The notes below the pieces were generated by a model. It was not told where the DNA came from, searched no databases, and saw only the letters and a list, made by a program, of their open reading frames with translations. From Chamaecrista fasciculata (taxonomy: Eukaryota; Streptophyta; Magnoliopsida; Fabales; Fabaceae), in NCBI GenBank assembly GCA_003254925.1, contig QANZ01049192.1:3672-67671 (forward strand): a stretch of 64,000 nt of DNA, given 5' to 3'. Numbering within the stretch: the stretch's first letter is position 1; each line of letters begins with the position of its first letter. Shown one piece after another: positions 26,701 to 39,400 of this stretch. The position numbers were made by a program, and so were the translations under genes.

Positions 26701-27716
26701 CAATTCCAATTGTGTGATATATATGAATGGTCACATAATCAATATTTAAGGTTTATATTCATAAAGATTCCACAAAAGCTTGAGATCAACCATCTAAACA
26801 TATAGACAGAGCCATTCAAGGTTCATCTGATTTAAAAAATTAGTGTATGTGAAGTTAATTTATATAATTGCAACACTGATATCATAATACAATATTAAGA
26901 TAAACAAGCCAAAAATGGTACTTGAGAGCCTTGAGGGTTTCATACTTTCATTGAAATGAAAAATTGAAGTTAATTGAGACTCACAAGGTATATGGGGTTG
27001 ATGCTTACATGTGTTTAGGGAATATACTTATTTGAATATAAGCTAACAAGAGAAAACTAAATTTAGTTAGTCTAATGATTAACTTACTAGGTCGCTTAAG
27101 TAAGTGTCAAGGTTTAAATCTCACATTTTACATACAATAACCAATTGATCAAACGACAAACCTTAAATGGAGTACAGACCGGCGGAGAAATTGAGTACGA
27201 GTATGAGTGGATTCGATGTTTACTATGTCCCAGAAATAATAATTTGTCTAATTTGGAGATACAGAGAAATTAATTACAAAAGAAGAATGGTGAAGTTGAA
27301 AATTAGGACGAAGAAAGCGCAGGTAATAACGCATTAAGGGAGAAGAATACGGTTTTGTCATAGAAATGTGTAGCCACTACATTGCTTAGCTGAGTGCTGA
27401 CTACGGAAACAGAGTGATAGCGAGACTTGCCAGTTTTCTCGTGACGGCTCGCATGCCAATACACCTTTCATTTCATTCACACTCTCTCTTCGAACTTCTT
27501 CTTCTTCTTCCATTTCCATCACATTATTCACATCACATACAATTTCTCATACATACATGATACATACATAACCTCATTTCCTTTCTTCCTACTTCTCATT
27601 TCATTTTTCTTTTTTTCATCGATTCACTCACACAACACAAGCTTCTCTCTCTTAATTCGGTTATTTAGCTTTTTTCGCAGTAGCGTAGGGTTTTGATTCT
27701 GCGATTTCTTCAAAAC
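23788..27716. other. Spacer between the SEC14 gene and the AGPase gene
   Basis: It is about 3.9 kb and mostly AT-rich. The only well-defined element is the family B copy at 25380-25919. A tRNA-like B-box string near 27110 (GGTTTAAATCTC) may be an old SINE. The last 250 bp before the AGPase start are CT-rich, typical of a plant 5' leader. No other gene could be supported. Confidence 0.55.
25380..25919. mobile_element. Mutator-like foldback MITE, family B, copy 2 (540 bp)
   Basis: Left end GAGGAAATTTACTATTTAG, right end GGACCAAATAGTAAGTTTTC. A perfect 9-bp target-site duplication, ATTATGTTA, is present at 25371-25379 and 25920-25928. The interior holds no transposase. Confidence 0.87.
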
Positions 27717-30700
27717 ATGGACTCCTCTTGCGCGATTCTCAGAGGCAATGCGAACATAGTGAAATCGCGCAAGCGTGTGGGAGGAAGAAGATGTAGTACT
27801 GGATTTTGGGGAGAGACTACTAGGGGAAGTCACAGCACAACCAGATTTCTATCTATTCAAACCCTCAAGAATTCAAAATCTGATACGAAATTCAAGCCTG
27901 GTGTTGCCTATTCTGTTCTCACACCAGATATCAACAAAGAATCCGTGGTAACAATTTTAAGTTTCGCAATCCGATGAATTATATATAATATAATGCCAAA
28001 TGCAAAAACTGTTTCGTGAGTGTTTGATTTTGGATTTCAGGTTTACCAGACACCGAATATAGAGGAGACTCAAGAAGCAGACCCGAAATCTGTAGCTTCC
28101 ATCATATTAGGCGGTGGTGCTGGAACTCGACTATTTCCTCTTACTGGCAGAAGAGCCAAGCCTGCGGTATGATCTTCTTTTAATTTCTTGAGTTTGTTTG
28201 TTGATATTCTTCAGTTTTTATGTAGTTGAGAAATCATAAGCAATAGTTTGTGTTCGATCATAAGCTTGAAAATGGACGCAGTAGTGTTTGAGGTCTTAAT
28301 AATATGATAGAGAAAACTTACTATTTGGTCCCTGGATTTTTTCCGAATCAACTAATTAGTCCCTGGATAATTAATATATAGGCAAAACACCCTTTTGTGC
28401 CCCTAACGTTTGCGGTGATTTTCAGTTATGCCTCTAACGTTTCATTTTGTTCAAACGTGCCCTCAATGTGAAACTAACGTTTCAATTATGCCCCCAATTT
28501 TGACTCAATGCCCATGTGGCAATTTTTTTACTTATGTGTCATTTTTTTGATCTGACTGGACATTCATATTTTTTTTTCCACCGTGGCATGATGACTGGAT
28601 TTACATTTTTGAACATAAAAATTGAGTAAACTAGCAAATCAGTCCCTGGATTTACATTTTTCATCATCTTCATTCATTTTAGTCCCAAATCCTCAACATA
28701 AAATTGTAAAGTGTCNNNNNNNNNNNNNNNNNNNNNNNNNNNNNNNNNNNNNNNNNNNNNNNNNNNNNNNNNNNNNNNNNNNNNNNNNNNNNNNNNNNNN
28801 NNNNNNNNNNNNNNNNNNNNNNNNNNNNNNNNNNNNNNNNNNNNNNNNNNNNNNNNNNNNNNNNNNNNNNNNNNNNNNNNNNNNNNNNNNNNNNNNNNNN
28901 NNNNNNNNNNNNNNNNNNNNNNNNNNNNNNNNNNNNNNNNNNNNNNNNNNNNNNNNNNNNNNNNNNNNNNNNNNNNNNNNNNNNNNNNNNNNNNNNNNNN
29001 NNNNNNNNNNNNNNNNNNNNNNNNNNNNNNNNNNNNNNNNNNNNNNNNNNNNNNNNNNNNNNNNNNNNNNNNNNNNNNNNNNNNNNNNNNNNNNNNNNNN
29101 NNNNNNNNNNNNNNNNNNNNNNNNNNNNNNNNNNNNNNNNNNNNNNNNNNNNNNNNNNNNNNNNNNNNNNNNNNNNNNNNNNNNNNNNNNNNNNNNNNNN
29201 NNNNNNNNNNNNNNNNNNNNNNNNNNNNNNNNNNNNNNNNNNNNNNNNNNNNNNNNNNNNNNNNNNNNNNNNNNNNNNNNNNNNNNNNNNNNNNNNNNNN
29301 NNNNNNNNNNNNNNNNNNNNNNNNNNNNNNNNNNNNNNNNNNNNNNNNNNNNNNNNNNNNNNNNNNNNNNNNNNNNNNNNNNNNNNNNNNNNNNNNNNNN
29401 NNNNNNNNNNNNNNNNNNNNNNNNNNNNNNNNNNNNNNNNNNNNNNNNNNNNNNNNNNNNNNNNNNNNNNNNNNNNNNNNNNGACACTTTACAATTTTAT
29501 TTAGAGGATTTGGGACTAAAATGAATGAAGATGATGAAAAATGTAAATCCAGGGACTGATTTGCTAGTTTACTCAATTTTTATGTTAGAAATGTAAATCC
29601 AGTCATCATGCCACGGTGGAAAAAAAAAATATGAATGTCCAGTTATTATGCCACGTCAGACCAAAAAAATGACACATAAGTAAAAAAATTGCCACATAGG
29701 CATTGAGTCAAAATTGGGGGCATAATTGAAACGTTAGTTTCACATTGAGGGCACGCTTGAACAAAATGAAACGTTAGGGGCATAACTGAAAATCACTGCA
29801 AATATTAGGGGCACAAAAAGGTGTTTTGCCTTAATATATACTACTTAGTCCCTGAATTATTATAGTTGTCAATGATTTGGTCCTTAGGTCAAATTTAGGG
29901 ACCAAAAAATATAAATTTAGTACAAATTCAGAGACCAAATAATATAAATATAGTACAAATACATCGATCAAAAAGTATAAAATTAGTTTAAATTCAGGAA
30001 CTAAATAGTATTAATTCAGTACAAATTTAAGGATAGAAAAGTATAAAATTAGTTCATATTCAGAGACCAAATAATATTAATTTAGTACAGATTCAGGAAT
30101 AAAAAGTATAAAATTAGTTCAAAGTCAAGGACCAAATCGTCACTAGGGACAAAATAGTTGATAATTGAAATATTTCAGGGACCAAATCGTGTATTTTGAT
30201 TATTCAGGGACTGATTAGTTGATTCGGTGTAAATTCAGGGACCAAATAGTAAGTTTTCTCCAGTTTGATATTAGTAAACATATAAACTAATTCTGAAAGT
30301 TTAGTCTTTTAAAGTCATAAAACCAATACATGTAAGTCTTTTTATCCTTGCAAATTTGTCCAGCTTAAGAAATTAAGTTGTATTGTCTTGTTTGGCAAAT
30401 TATAATTTTGAATTAAATATGGTTATGAATCTCAACAATTTCTGCTTGCTTGCAGGTTCCAATTGGAGGGTGTTACAGACTCATAGATATCCCAATGAGC
30501 AATTGCATTAACAGTGGCATAAGAAAAATATTCATTTTAACACAGTTCAACTCTTTCTCCCTAAATCGCCATTTGTCTCGCACTTACAATTTTGGCAATG
30601 GCATGAACTTTGGAGATGGTTTTGTGGAGGTAATTAATTTTATTTTAGTCTTCCACCTGCTTAATAGATTATTGGTTATATTTTATCTTATAGAAATGAA

Positions 30701-33092
30701 ATTATGAATAAGCTGAATAATACAATCACAACAGGTCTTGGCTGCTACTCAAACACCTGGAGAAGCAGGAAAGAAATGGTTCCAAGGGACAGCTGATGCT
30801 GTGAGGCAATTCATATGGGTCTTTGAGGTAAGCGATAATGATCATATATATGTTAGAAAATATTTGTATGAATGGAGTAATTGAGTGTCGAGATTATCAT
30901 GCAGGATGCCAAGAACAAGAATGTTGAGAATATACTGATACTTTCTGGCGATCATCTTTACCGAATGGACTATATGGACTTTGTGCAAGTAAGGATGTTG
31001 AGATAACTTTTCTTCTAATAGTACTCATAACTGAATGATGAAAACTTTGGCTGCAGAAACATATAGATACAAATGCTGATATCACAGTTTCTTGTGTACC
31101 CATGGATGAAAGGTACAAGCAAAATCTGATATAATTTTTTCTGTTTTGGTTTGATCTTTCATTAATATTACATCCTCATATTGTTATTGAATGAAGTTAA
31201 TTGATCGCTGTTTGTTGTCTTGCAGCCGTGCATCAGACTATGGGCTGATGAAAATTGATCAAACAGGACGAATTATTCAGTTCGCAGAGAAACCGAAGGG
31301 TCCAAATTTGAAGGCAATGGTAAATAAATTGTTTCTCAAATTCACTGAATCCTCCTTTTCTTTTCTTTTTAACCATAGAAGTCATGTTGGAATTTGGAAG
31401 TGAGTTACATCTATGCGTTTTCTCGTTTAATAACTGCAGCAAGTTGACACCACCCTCCTTGGATTATCTGAACAAGAAGCGCAGAAATCTCCTTACATTG
31501 CATCAATGGGTGTTTATGTATTTAGAACTGAGACCCTTTTGAAACTATTGAGATGGAGCTGTGCTTCATGCAATGACTTTGGATCTGAAATTATTCCATC
31601 TGCTGTCAAGGATCACAATGTCCAAGTGAGTGGGAACTCCAACCATGGATTTTCCTCCTATATTCCTTTTGTTGTTCTTTTTGTAATCACTGAATACTAT
31701 AGAAAATGGGATCATCTGAGATTAAATTGTAACACTTCATATTTATGCTTTTATTGACCTTCTCAGGCATATCTATTCAATGATTATTGGGAAGACATTG
31801 GAACTATAAAGTCCTTCTTTGATGCCAATCTGGCCCTCACAGAACAGGTTAGTTCAACTATCTTGCAAGCCTCTACGTTTTTTTGTTCATATTTGGAGGG
31901 TTAATCCACTTTTGACAATATTATTTTTTTGTCACATGTTGGTTCTTGTCTTTTTTGTTCTGGTTTGCATGGTGAGGAGTGAAAACTTGAAGCCTGAGGT
32001 GGATAGCTAAAGTGTTAAGAAATGAAAGTTGGTCATAGTTCATCACTGAAAGAAATAAAGACATGATCTTGTATGATGCTAAAGATTATGTTGATAATAT
32101 TTGATAATAATGGACTAGATAATGGTTTAGACTTTAGACTTTAGAGAAAGATAGTTTTATCATGGACGTCTTATTGCAATAGTAAAAAAAAAAATTCTGG
32201 AATATTTACTGATCACATATATTATTACTCACAGCCTCCAAAGTTTCAATTTTATGACCCAAAGACACCTTTCTTCACTTCTCCAAGATTTCTGCCACCC
32301 ACTAAAGTTGAAAACTGCAAGGTACTACAATAGGATTTGATCAATTTGTATACTAGGCTTTTTTTTTTTTTGCTTCTGACTTCTTAAGCTGATTTTCACA
32401 GATTGTGAATGCAATTATCTCTCACGGTTGCTTCTTGAGGGACTGTAGTGTTCAACATTCTATTGTTGGTGTACGCTCACGTTTAGAGTCAGGCGTTGAG
32501 CTTCAGGTAAGTTTTGTACTTTTCTTGACAGATACATGGCCAGCTTAAACTTCTAGCTAGTTGAGTTGATAGCTTAATGTTTTGTCTTTTTAAAATATAT
32601 ATGGGCTCTGTTTCCAGGATACCATGATGATGGGTGCAGATTATTATCAAACCGAATCTGAAATTGCATCTCGGTTGGCAGAAGGAAAAGTTCCAATTGG
32701 TGTTGGAGAGAACACTAAAATCAGGTGTGTTACTTGTGTAGATTCTTTTAGTAACATTCTATTATTCTTGACATTTTCCATTTCTAATTTGTGCTGACTG
32801 ATTTCTCACAATAACTTTCTTGAAGGAATTGTATAATTGACAAGAATGCCAAGATAGGAAGAAATGTGGTTATTGCAAATCGTGATGTAAGTAGTATATT
32901 GCTCCAAGAAGTAATCAGAGTATATAAGGAATATTATTACACTATTATTGACAAGCTTCTCATGCTAATTCAATTGTATTTTCTTTTCAGGGCGTTGAAG
33001 AAGCAGATAAGACAAATGAAGGATTCTACATTAGATCTGGCATCACAGTTGTGCTGAAGAACGCAACAATAAGAGATGGAACAGTTATATAA
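27717..33092 (+). CDS. APL2: Glucose-1-phosphate adenylyltransferase (AGPase) large subunit, plastid
   Basis: Fourteen exons: 27717-27947, 28041-28166, 30456-30629, 30735-30827, 30905-30988, 31057-31112, 31226-31319, 31440-31625, 31767-31847, 32235-32321, 32402-32506, 32618-32724, 32826-32886 and 32991-33092, giving 528 residues. It makes ADP-glucose from glucose-1-phosphate and ATP, the committed step of starch synthesis, as a heterotetramer with small subunits. After a plastid transit peptide of roughly 70-90 residues come GGGAGTR (101-107), [31 protein letters not shown] and a left-handed beta-helix ending IRDGTVI. Large-subunit-specific wording ([38 protein letters not shown]) is closest to Arabidopsis APL2 as I recall it. 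Arg107 and Lys117 are retained, suggesting a catalytically competent large subunit. Intron 2 is 2.3 kb because of nested transposons and a gap. AATAAA lies at 33195-33200. Confidence 0.95.
28381..29830. mobile_element. Nested Mutator-like element with about 340-bp inverted ends
   Basis: The left arm (28381-28715, starting GGCAAAACACCC) and the right arm (29483-29830, ending GTGTTTTGCC) are near-identical reverse complements, the right one carrying a roughly 14-bp insertion. The element is bordered by a perfect 10-bp target-site duplication, TTAATATATA (28371-28380 and 29831-29840). The interior is an assembly gap. The arms contain repeated 'cctaacgtttca' phrases. A truncated relative is at about 43228-43520. 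It sits in intron 2 of the AGPase gene. Confidence 0.85.
28716..29482. other. Assembly gap (767 N)
   Basis: A run of N lies exactly between the two inverted arms of the nested element. Open frames running through the N block are artefacts. Confidence 0.99.
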
Positions 33093-33439
33093 AGTTTATC
33101 CAATGGCAGAAGAACTAGAAAATACTGAAATAGAAAGCAGCATCATCCAAAGCATAATAGAAATGCTCACTTGTACATTAACGCCTTTCCTTACAATAAA
33201 ATAAAGTTTATCTTGCCTTAGAATTATTTCTAAGACACTTTTCATATTCTCTGATTATGAGCCATATGAAGTTTAGATATAAGGTTTTGTGACTTAATAA
33301 ATATATAATACAAGTCACAACTCACAAGTAACTTAGTCATATATCCCAAATAAATGACTAAAAAACTCCATTTGCACAAACCACCAAGGTTACTTTAATA
33401 TTGCCAAGTTTTGTTCTCTCTCTCTATGTAAGTGTGATC
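33093..33439. other. Convergent 3' spacer between AGPase and mannanase genes
   Basis: Only 347 bp separate the two stop codons, so the genes are tail to tail. AATAAA at 33195-33200 serves the AGPase gene. The two 3' UTRs may overlap. Confidence 0.7.
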
Positions 33440-36400
33440 TCAATTTCTGCCATTAGGGAAGCTTCTAACATCTCTGGCTTTTTTCCACTGATCAATGTTT
33501 CTAAGTCTGGCATACATTTTTCGAATTCGGTTTAACTTTTGAGACTGTTGAGCAATCAAAATGGCCGTTGAAGTGCTCTCTCCTAACACCAATTCATAGC
33601 CATCTCTGTAAGAGTCCATTCCTTCAGCCAAAAGTTGCCAGAATAAACCACCGGCAGCCGCACCGCCGGCACTTGCCGACGAATAGACGGCCGAGTAAAC
33701 GGCGTTGAAAAACTGGTCCCTTGGCTGAGAATTAGAACCCAGATTCTTGGTTGATATCCCAAACTCAGTGAACAGAATTGGCTTGTGAAGGGTGTTCTGT
33801 GCATCCTGGATGTGATCATTTAGCCACCCATTCAAAAATGAGAGTTGTTGTTCATAATTTGAACCTGACAACCTGCACTTGCACACAAGAAACCACTTCA
33901 TCAACCCACTTAAAAGTCAGGTCATATTTTCTAACAATTGATTATTGTTGTTTTTAAGATTCTTAAAATATTTTTTAAAAAATACTTTTTAATCCTTAAA
34001 TTGATTTTGAAAGTACGATTTAGTCCTCCAATATAAAAACAATATACCTTGTAGTCTTTGATAATTATGAACTATTTAGCCTCACAGATAAAGTTTCAAG
34101 GAAATCAAAATAGATTTTCTCTAAAAAAAAAAACTAGAAAGTATTTTTTTTAATCATAGGATGAAAATGATGATAACTTGAAACCTAAAAATCAATCACA
34201 TATATGAAAACGTACCATTGATCAGGATATGAGTGAACCGTGGCAAAATCAATGGCGGGAATCTGATTGTTTGCAATGAAATCTGTTCCTACTTGAAAAT
34301 TAGGATTAGACTCTTTCTTCGATTGACCATAGAAACCCTCCAAACCAGCTTCTAGCAAGTGATTTCCATCTATGGATTTCAAGTAAGATGCCATTTCAGA
34401 AATCCAAGCCTGTACAAACGTAAAACAAAACACTCATCATTTCATCAACTTGGTCATCTCTTTCTCTTTTCATTTCAAAATTTTAAAGTTCTTATCACAT
34501 GCTTCTTCTTTTTTTTTTCACCTGTACGGATTTTCCTGATTGATCTGAATTACACCTAATCTCATTCATAAGCTCCCACGCCATTATGGTTGGGTCGTCT
34601 TTATAAGCAACTCCGGTAATACTATTACGTCTTGTAAGTACAGTCTACAACAAATCAAAAAAAAAAAAAAAAAANAAAAAAAAAAAAAAAAAAAATCAAC
34701 TCCAATGTCAGAATAAGCAAATTAATGAATATATTCAATTACTATAATGAAAATATGAAAATTTTACCTTGACGTGATTTTTGTAATATCCCTTGACTAA
34801 AGAATTTGTGAAGAAATCATCTTCAGAATAAATAGATTGACCCTGGCTTCTTGCCCATTCAACATATTGTTTCTTTCCTCCCAAGTTCTCATAGTTATTC
34901 ACCAAACTCAAAATCAGCTTGATCCCATATTTTCTTGCTTCAGATATCACGAAATCCAACCCCTTTCATTTTCAAATTCCAATTCATTCAAGCCCAGTCA
35001 CACAAATAATGCATAATACAATATACAGTAATGTTAGGATTCAGAGTATCTCCCAACAACCATTCATAGATCTAAACAAATATGATAATGCGGAATAAAG
35101 AGAATAATAGAGGAACACAAGACAATTTACCCTGGTTCGGTCAGTGTGACCTACATCCAGCCAAGAACAAAGGATTTCACTATATAGAATGTGGGAATAC
35201 AATAACCTGATGAACTAGTCTACCTCTCAAGTCTTCTTTCTACCATTAGCTACTACCCTATTTATAGGCATCCCAAACCCTAGATACACAAGGATTACTT
35301 AACCTAAGCCCAATAGGCCCAAGTCCCTAATTCCTTAGTCACCAAGGATTCTATCCCAAAATATATGGTAACTAATTAAAATACAAGTCACTCAAAGATT
35401 ACATAAGATATCCCAAATCTTAACAACTAAGACTAAATCTTTACAAATCTTCCCCTTGACTTGAATTCCCTTCTTCAATACGGTTGCCTCCTTGCCTTGC
35501 CGCTCGCCCCCGAGCATCTGGTATCACCTAGTACTGCCCACGCCAATCAAGTCCTGACAATGTCGGAACTTGGTCACCGGGATCGCCTTGGTCATCATAT
35601 CTGCTGGATTTTCATGTGTAGATACCTTCTTCACACTAACAACCCCCTGTGATACGATGTCTCTAACAAAGTGATGTCTAACGTCTATATGCTTCGTCCT
35701 CTCATGGTACATCTGGTTCTTCGTAAGGTGAATGGCACTCTGACTATCACAGTACACTGATGTACTCTCCTGAGTCAAACCAAGATCGCCCACTAAACCC
35801 CGTAGCCATATCGCCTCCTTCACAGCCTCTGTGATTGCCATGTACTCCGCCTCCGTAGTCGACAATGCAACAACATGTTGCAAGGTCGCCTTCCAGCTAA
35901 TACAACTCCCACAGAATGTGAAGACATATCCCGTTAACGATCGCCTTTTATCCAGATCCCCTGCGTAGTCTGAATCCACATAGCCAACTACTGATCGCCT
36001 TGAAGGCGATTGCTCCAAGCTAGCTCTGTCGAAGGTCAGTCCAACCTCCGTCGTACCCTTTAGATACCTCAACAACCATTTCACTGCTCGCCAATGCTCT
36101 TCCCCTGGGTTCGCCATATACCTGCTCACTACACTGACTGCATGTGAAATATCTGGGCGAGTGCAAACCATGGCGTACATAACACTGCCCACAGCATTTG
36201 AGTATGGAACCTTTGACATCTGCTCCTTCTCCTCTGCTGTCTTCGGCGAAAGATCCGATGATAGCCTAAAATGAGAGGCAAATGGGACAGAGACAGGCTT
36301 GGCGGTCGCCATGTTGAACCTGTGTAACACCTTTTCAATATATGACCGCTGTGAGAGCACTGTCTTCCCAACACGTCTATCACGTGTTATTTCCATCCCG

Positions 36401-39400
36401 AGTATCTTCCTCGCCCCTCCAAGATCCTTCATATCAAACTCCTTGCCGAGCTGCTTCTTTAACTTGTTGACAGCCGACATGCTCTTAGCAGCAATAAGCA
36501 TGTCATCAACATACAACAGCAAATAAACCGAATCCTCGTCAAGCTTTCCATGATACACACAACTATCATAGGCGCTCCTCGTGAAGCCATTATGAACCAT
36601 GAATGCATCAAACCGCTTGTACCATTGCCTGGGCGACTGCTTCAGTCCATACAAAGATTTCTTCAGTAAACAAACTTGGTCCTCCTTACCGGGTACTACA
36701 AAACCCTCTGGCTGACTCATGTAGATTTCCTCCTCCAACTCGCCATGCAAGAAAGCCGTTTTCACGTCTAATTGCTCCAGCTCATAGTTCAGAAGAGTAA
36801 CCAAGGCAAGCAATGCCCTGATGGAACTATGCTTCACCACAGGAGAGAACACCTCGTTGTAATCGATCCCTTCCCTCTGTGTAAAACCCTTTGCCACCAG
36901 CCTTGCCTTAAATCTAGGCGGTTCAACCCCTGGATTTCCTTCCTTTTTCTTAAAGACCCACTTGCAACCTACTAACTTCTTCCCCTTTGGCAATGGGGCT
37001 AACGCCCACGTCTGATTCTTGTGAAGAGATTCAATCTCTTCCCCCATAGCACCGATCCACTCATCTGCTTCTGAACCTGAAATAGCCTCATTGAAGCTAC
37101 TTGGCTCATCTACATCGATTATCTCTGCAACTGATAAGGCGAACTCCACCAGATTGGCATACCCTACAAGGTTGCCATCAACAACGTTCGCATATCTCTG
37201 TGGCAGCTTAGACTGTCTCCTCTGCCTCCCTGCTGCAATGCTATAGCCTTGTTGCTGTTCCTGTGCCTCTGAGACCTCAGTGTTATGAGAAAGATCTCGC
37301 ACCTGCTCCTCTTCAGTGGTACTGGGCTGGGCGGTCGGAGCGTTATCAAGTACTAGCTCCATTTGGTTCCCCACACCGTGATCTATCTTGGCTATCGCCT
37401 TTTCCTCTTGCTTGTCCAACGAAGCAAACTCATTGAAAGTTACATCCCTGCTGATCATTAGCCCTGGAGACTTAGGATCTGTGCACCACAACCTGTATCC
37501 TTTAACTCCAGCCTCATATCCTAGAAATATGCATTTTCTTGCCCTCGGCTCAAGCTTGCCATCCTTCACATGAGCATATGCAGGGCACCCAAACACTCTC
37601 AAGTGCTTGTAACCAGCAGGCGAACCGGACCATACCTCAAGAGGAGTTTTGTTCCCGATTGCCATGGATGGCGATCTATTAACCAAATAACACGCAGTAC
37701 AGATCGCCTCAGCCCAAAAGTCCTTGCTCACACCAGCATGTGAGAGCATGCTCCGTGCTCTGTCACAGAGCGTCCTGTTCATTCGTTCTGCAACCCCATT
37801 CTGTTGCGGCGTTCCTGTGCATGTGCGGTGTCTCACAATGCCTTCCTTGCTGCAGAACTCATTGAACTCCTTGTTGCAGTACTCCAACCCATTATCAGTC
37901 CTAAGGCACTTCACTTTCCTCTCGGTTTGCTTCTCAACCATTGCCTTCCACTTGATAAATGTTGGAAACGCCTCATCCTTCGACTTAAGTATGTACACCC
38001 ATACCATTCTGGAATAATCATCAATCAGTGTCATGTAAAACCGGCCGCCGCTCTTAGAAAGAACCCTGTTGGGACCCCATAGGTCGGAATGGATGTAATC
38101 CAACCTATCCTTGGTCGTGTGCACTCCCTCCTTGCTGAACTTTACTCTCGTCTGCTTTCCAAACACACAGTGTTCACAGAATTTCAAGGGATGCCCCTTG
38201 TACCCATCCAGTAAGTTCTGCTTCTTTAGAAGTGTCAGTCCCTTGTCACTCATGTGACCGAGCCTCAAATGCCATAACTGACTCTGATTATGATCTCGCC
38301 TTGAGGTGCATGTCTCGCCACTGTCCGAGGTGCTATCCTCACTTGCTCCAGAATCATCACTCGCCTCAGTGTTCGCTGAGGCAACAGCCGCCTCACCCAT
38401 AATCACAGTCCCCTGAAGATAATATAGTCGGGCGCTCAGCTTCCCCTTCATCAGTGTCATCGAGCCCTTTCCAACTTTAAGAGTTCCACCTTCGGCGTGG
38501 ACCTTGTAACCTTGATCATCTAAGGTTGATAAGGAAATGAGATTTCTCTTCATCTGAGGAACATGCCAACACTCCATACTTCTCACGACCCCGTCGAACA
38601 TCTTGATTCTGATGTGACCGATCCCCTCTATCGCCAACGAAATATTATTTCCGAGATAGACCGTTCCACGCATCTGGTTATACGAAGAAAACCATCTCCT
38701 GTGTGGACTCATGTGAAACGTCGCACCACTATCAAGAATCCAAGAGTTTGGTCCATGTTGTACACCCACAGACCACACCTCTCCCATACATTCGCCATTG
38801 TCAGAAGTACCACAAGTATCAACAACATTCGCTGAATTTTCTTCATGCGACTTCCCCTTCTTCCCTTTCAACTTTGGACAATCCTTCTTAAAGTGACCCT
38901 GTTCACCACACTTGAAGCAACTTGCTTTCTGCGCCTTTGACTTAGACTTTGACCTCGATCGCCCTTTGGACTTACGTGAGTCCTTCCCCTGTGCTCTTCC
39001 CCTTGTCACCAATCCCTCGCCCTCTGCTCGATCGCCTGGAAGGTGCTTCTTCAACTCCTTTGACTTTAACGCACTGCTAATGTCATCCAGTGAGATATTG
39101 TCCCTCCCATACAGCATCGAATCCACAAAGGTCTCGTATGACGGCGGCAAAGAACATAACACAATAAGGGCCTGATCCTCGTCATCAATCTTTACCTCTA
39201 CATTCTTCAGGTCCATAATTATCGAATTGAACTCGTCCAGGTGAGACTTGATTGGCGTACCCTCGTTCATCCTCAAATTGTAAAGCCTCTTCTTCAGGTA
39301 AAGGCGGTTGGTCAGCGATTTCGCCGAGTACAGTTCCTCCAGCTTTGTCCACGCCTTCGCCGCCGTTTCCTCGTCGGCAATCTCCCGTAGAACGCTGTCT

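Larger units (their letters stand above)
28320..30260. mobile_element. Family B foldback element (outer) split by a nested element
   Basis: Left end GAGAAAACTTACTATTTGG, right end GGACCAAATAGTAAGTTTTC, the same termini as the copies at 9724 and 25380. Flanks AATATGATA (28311-28319) and AGTTTGATA (30262-30270) agree at 7 of 9 positions. Removing the inner insertion leaves about 480 bp, near the size of the other copies. The right half is a chain of diverged 'gggaccaaa(t)aatataaatttagtacaaattcag' units. Confidence 0.75.

Noticed and set aside
27060..27190. Third tRNA-derived SINE
   Set aside because: A degenerate B box is visible but no A box or flanking duplication could be found.
28622..29576. 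Long open frames on both strands across the gap
   Set aside because: They consist almost entirely of N; the ends are the inverted arms of a transposon.
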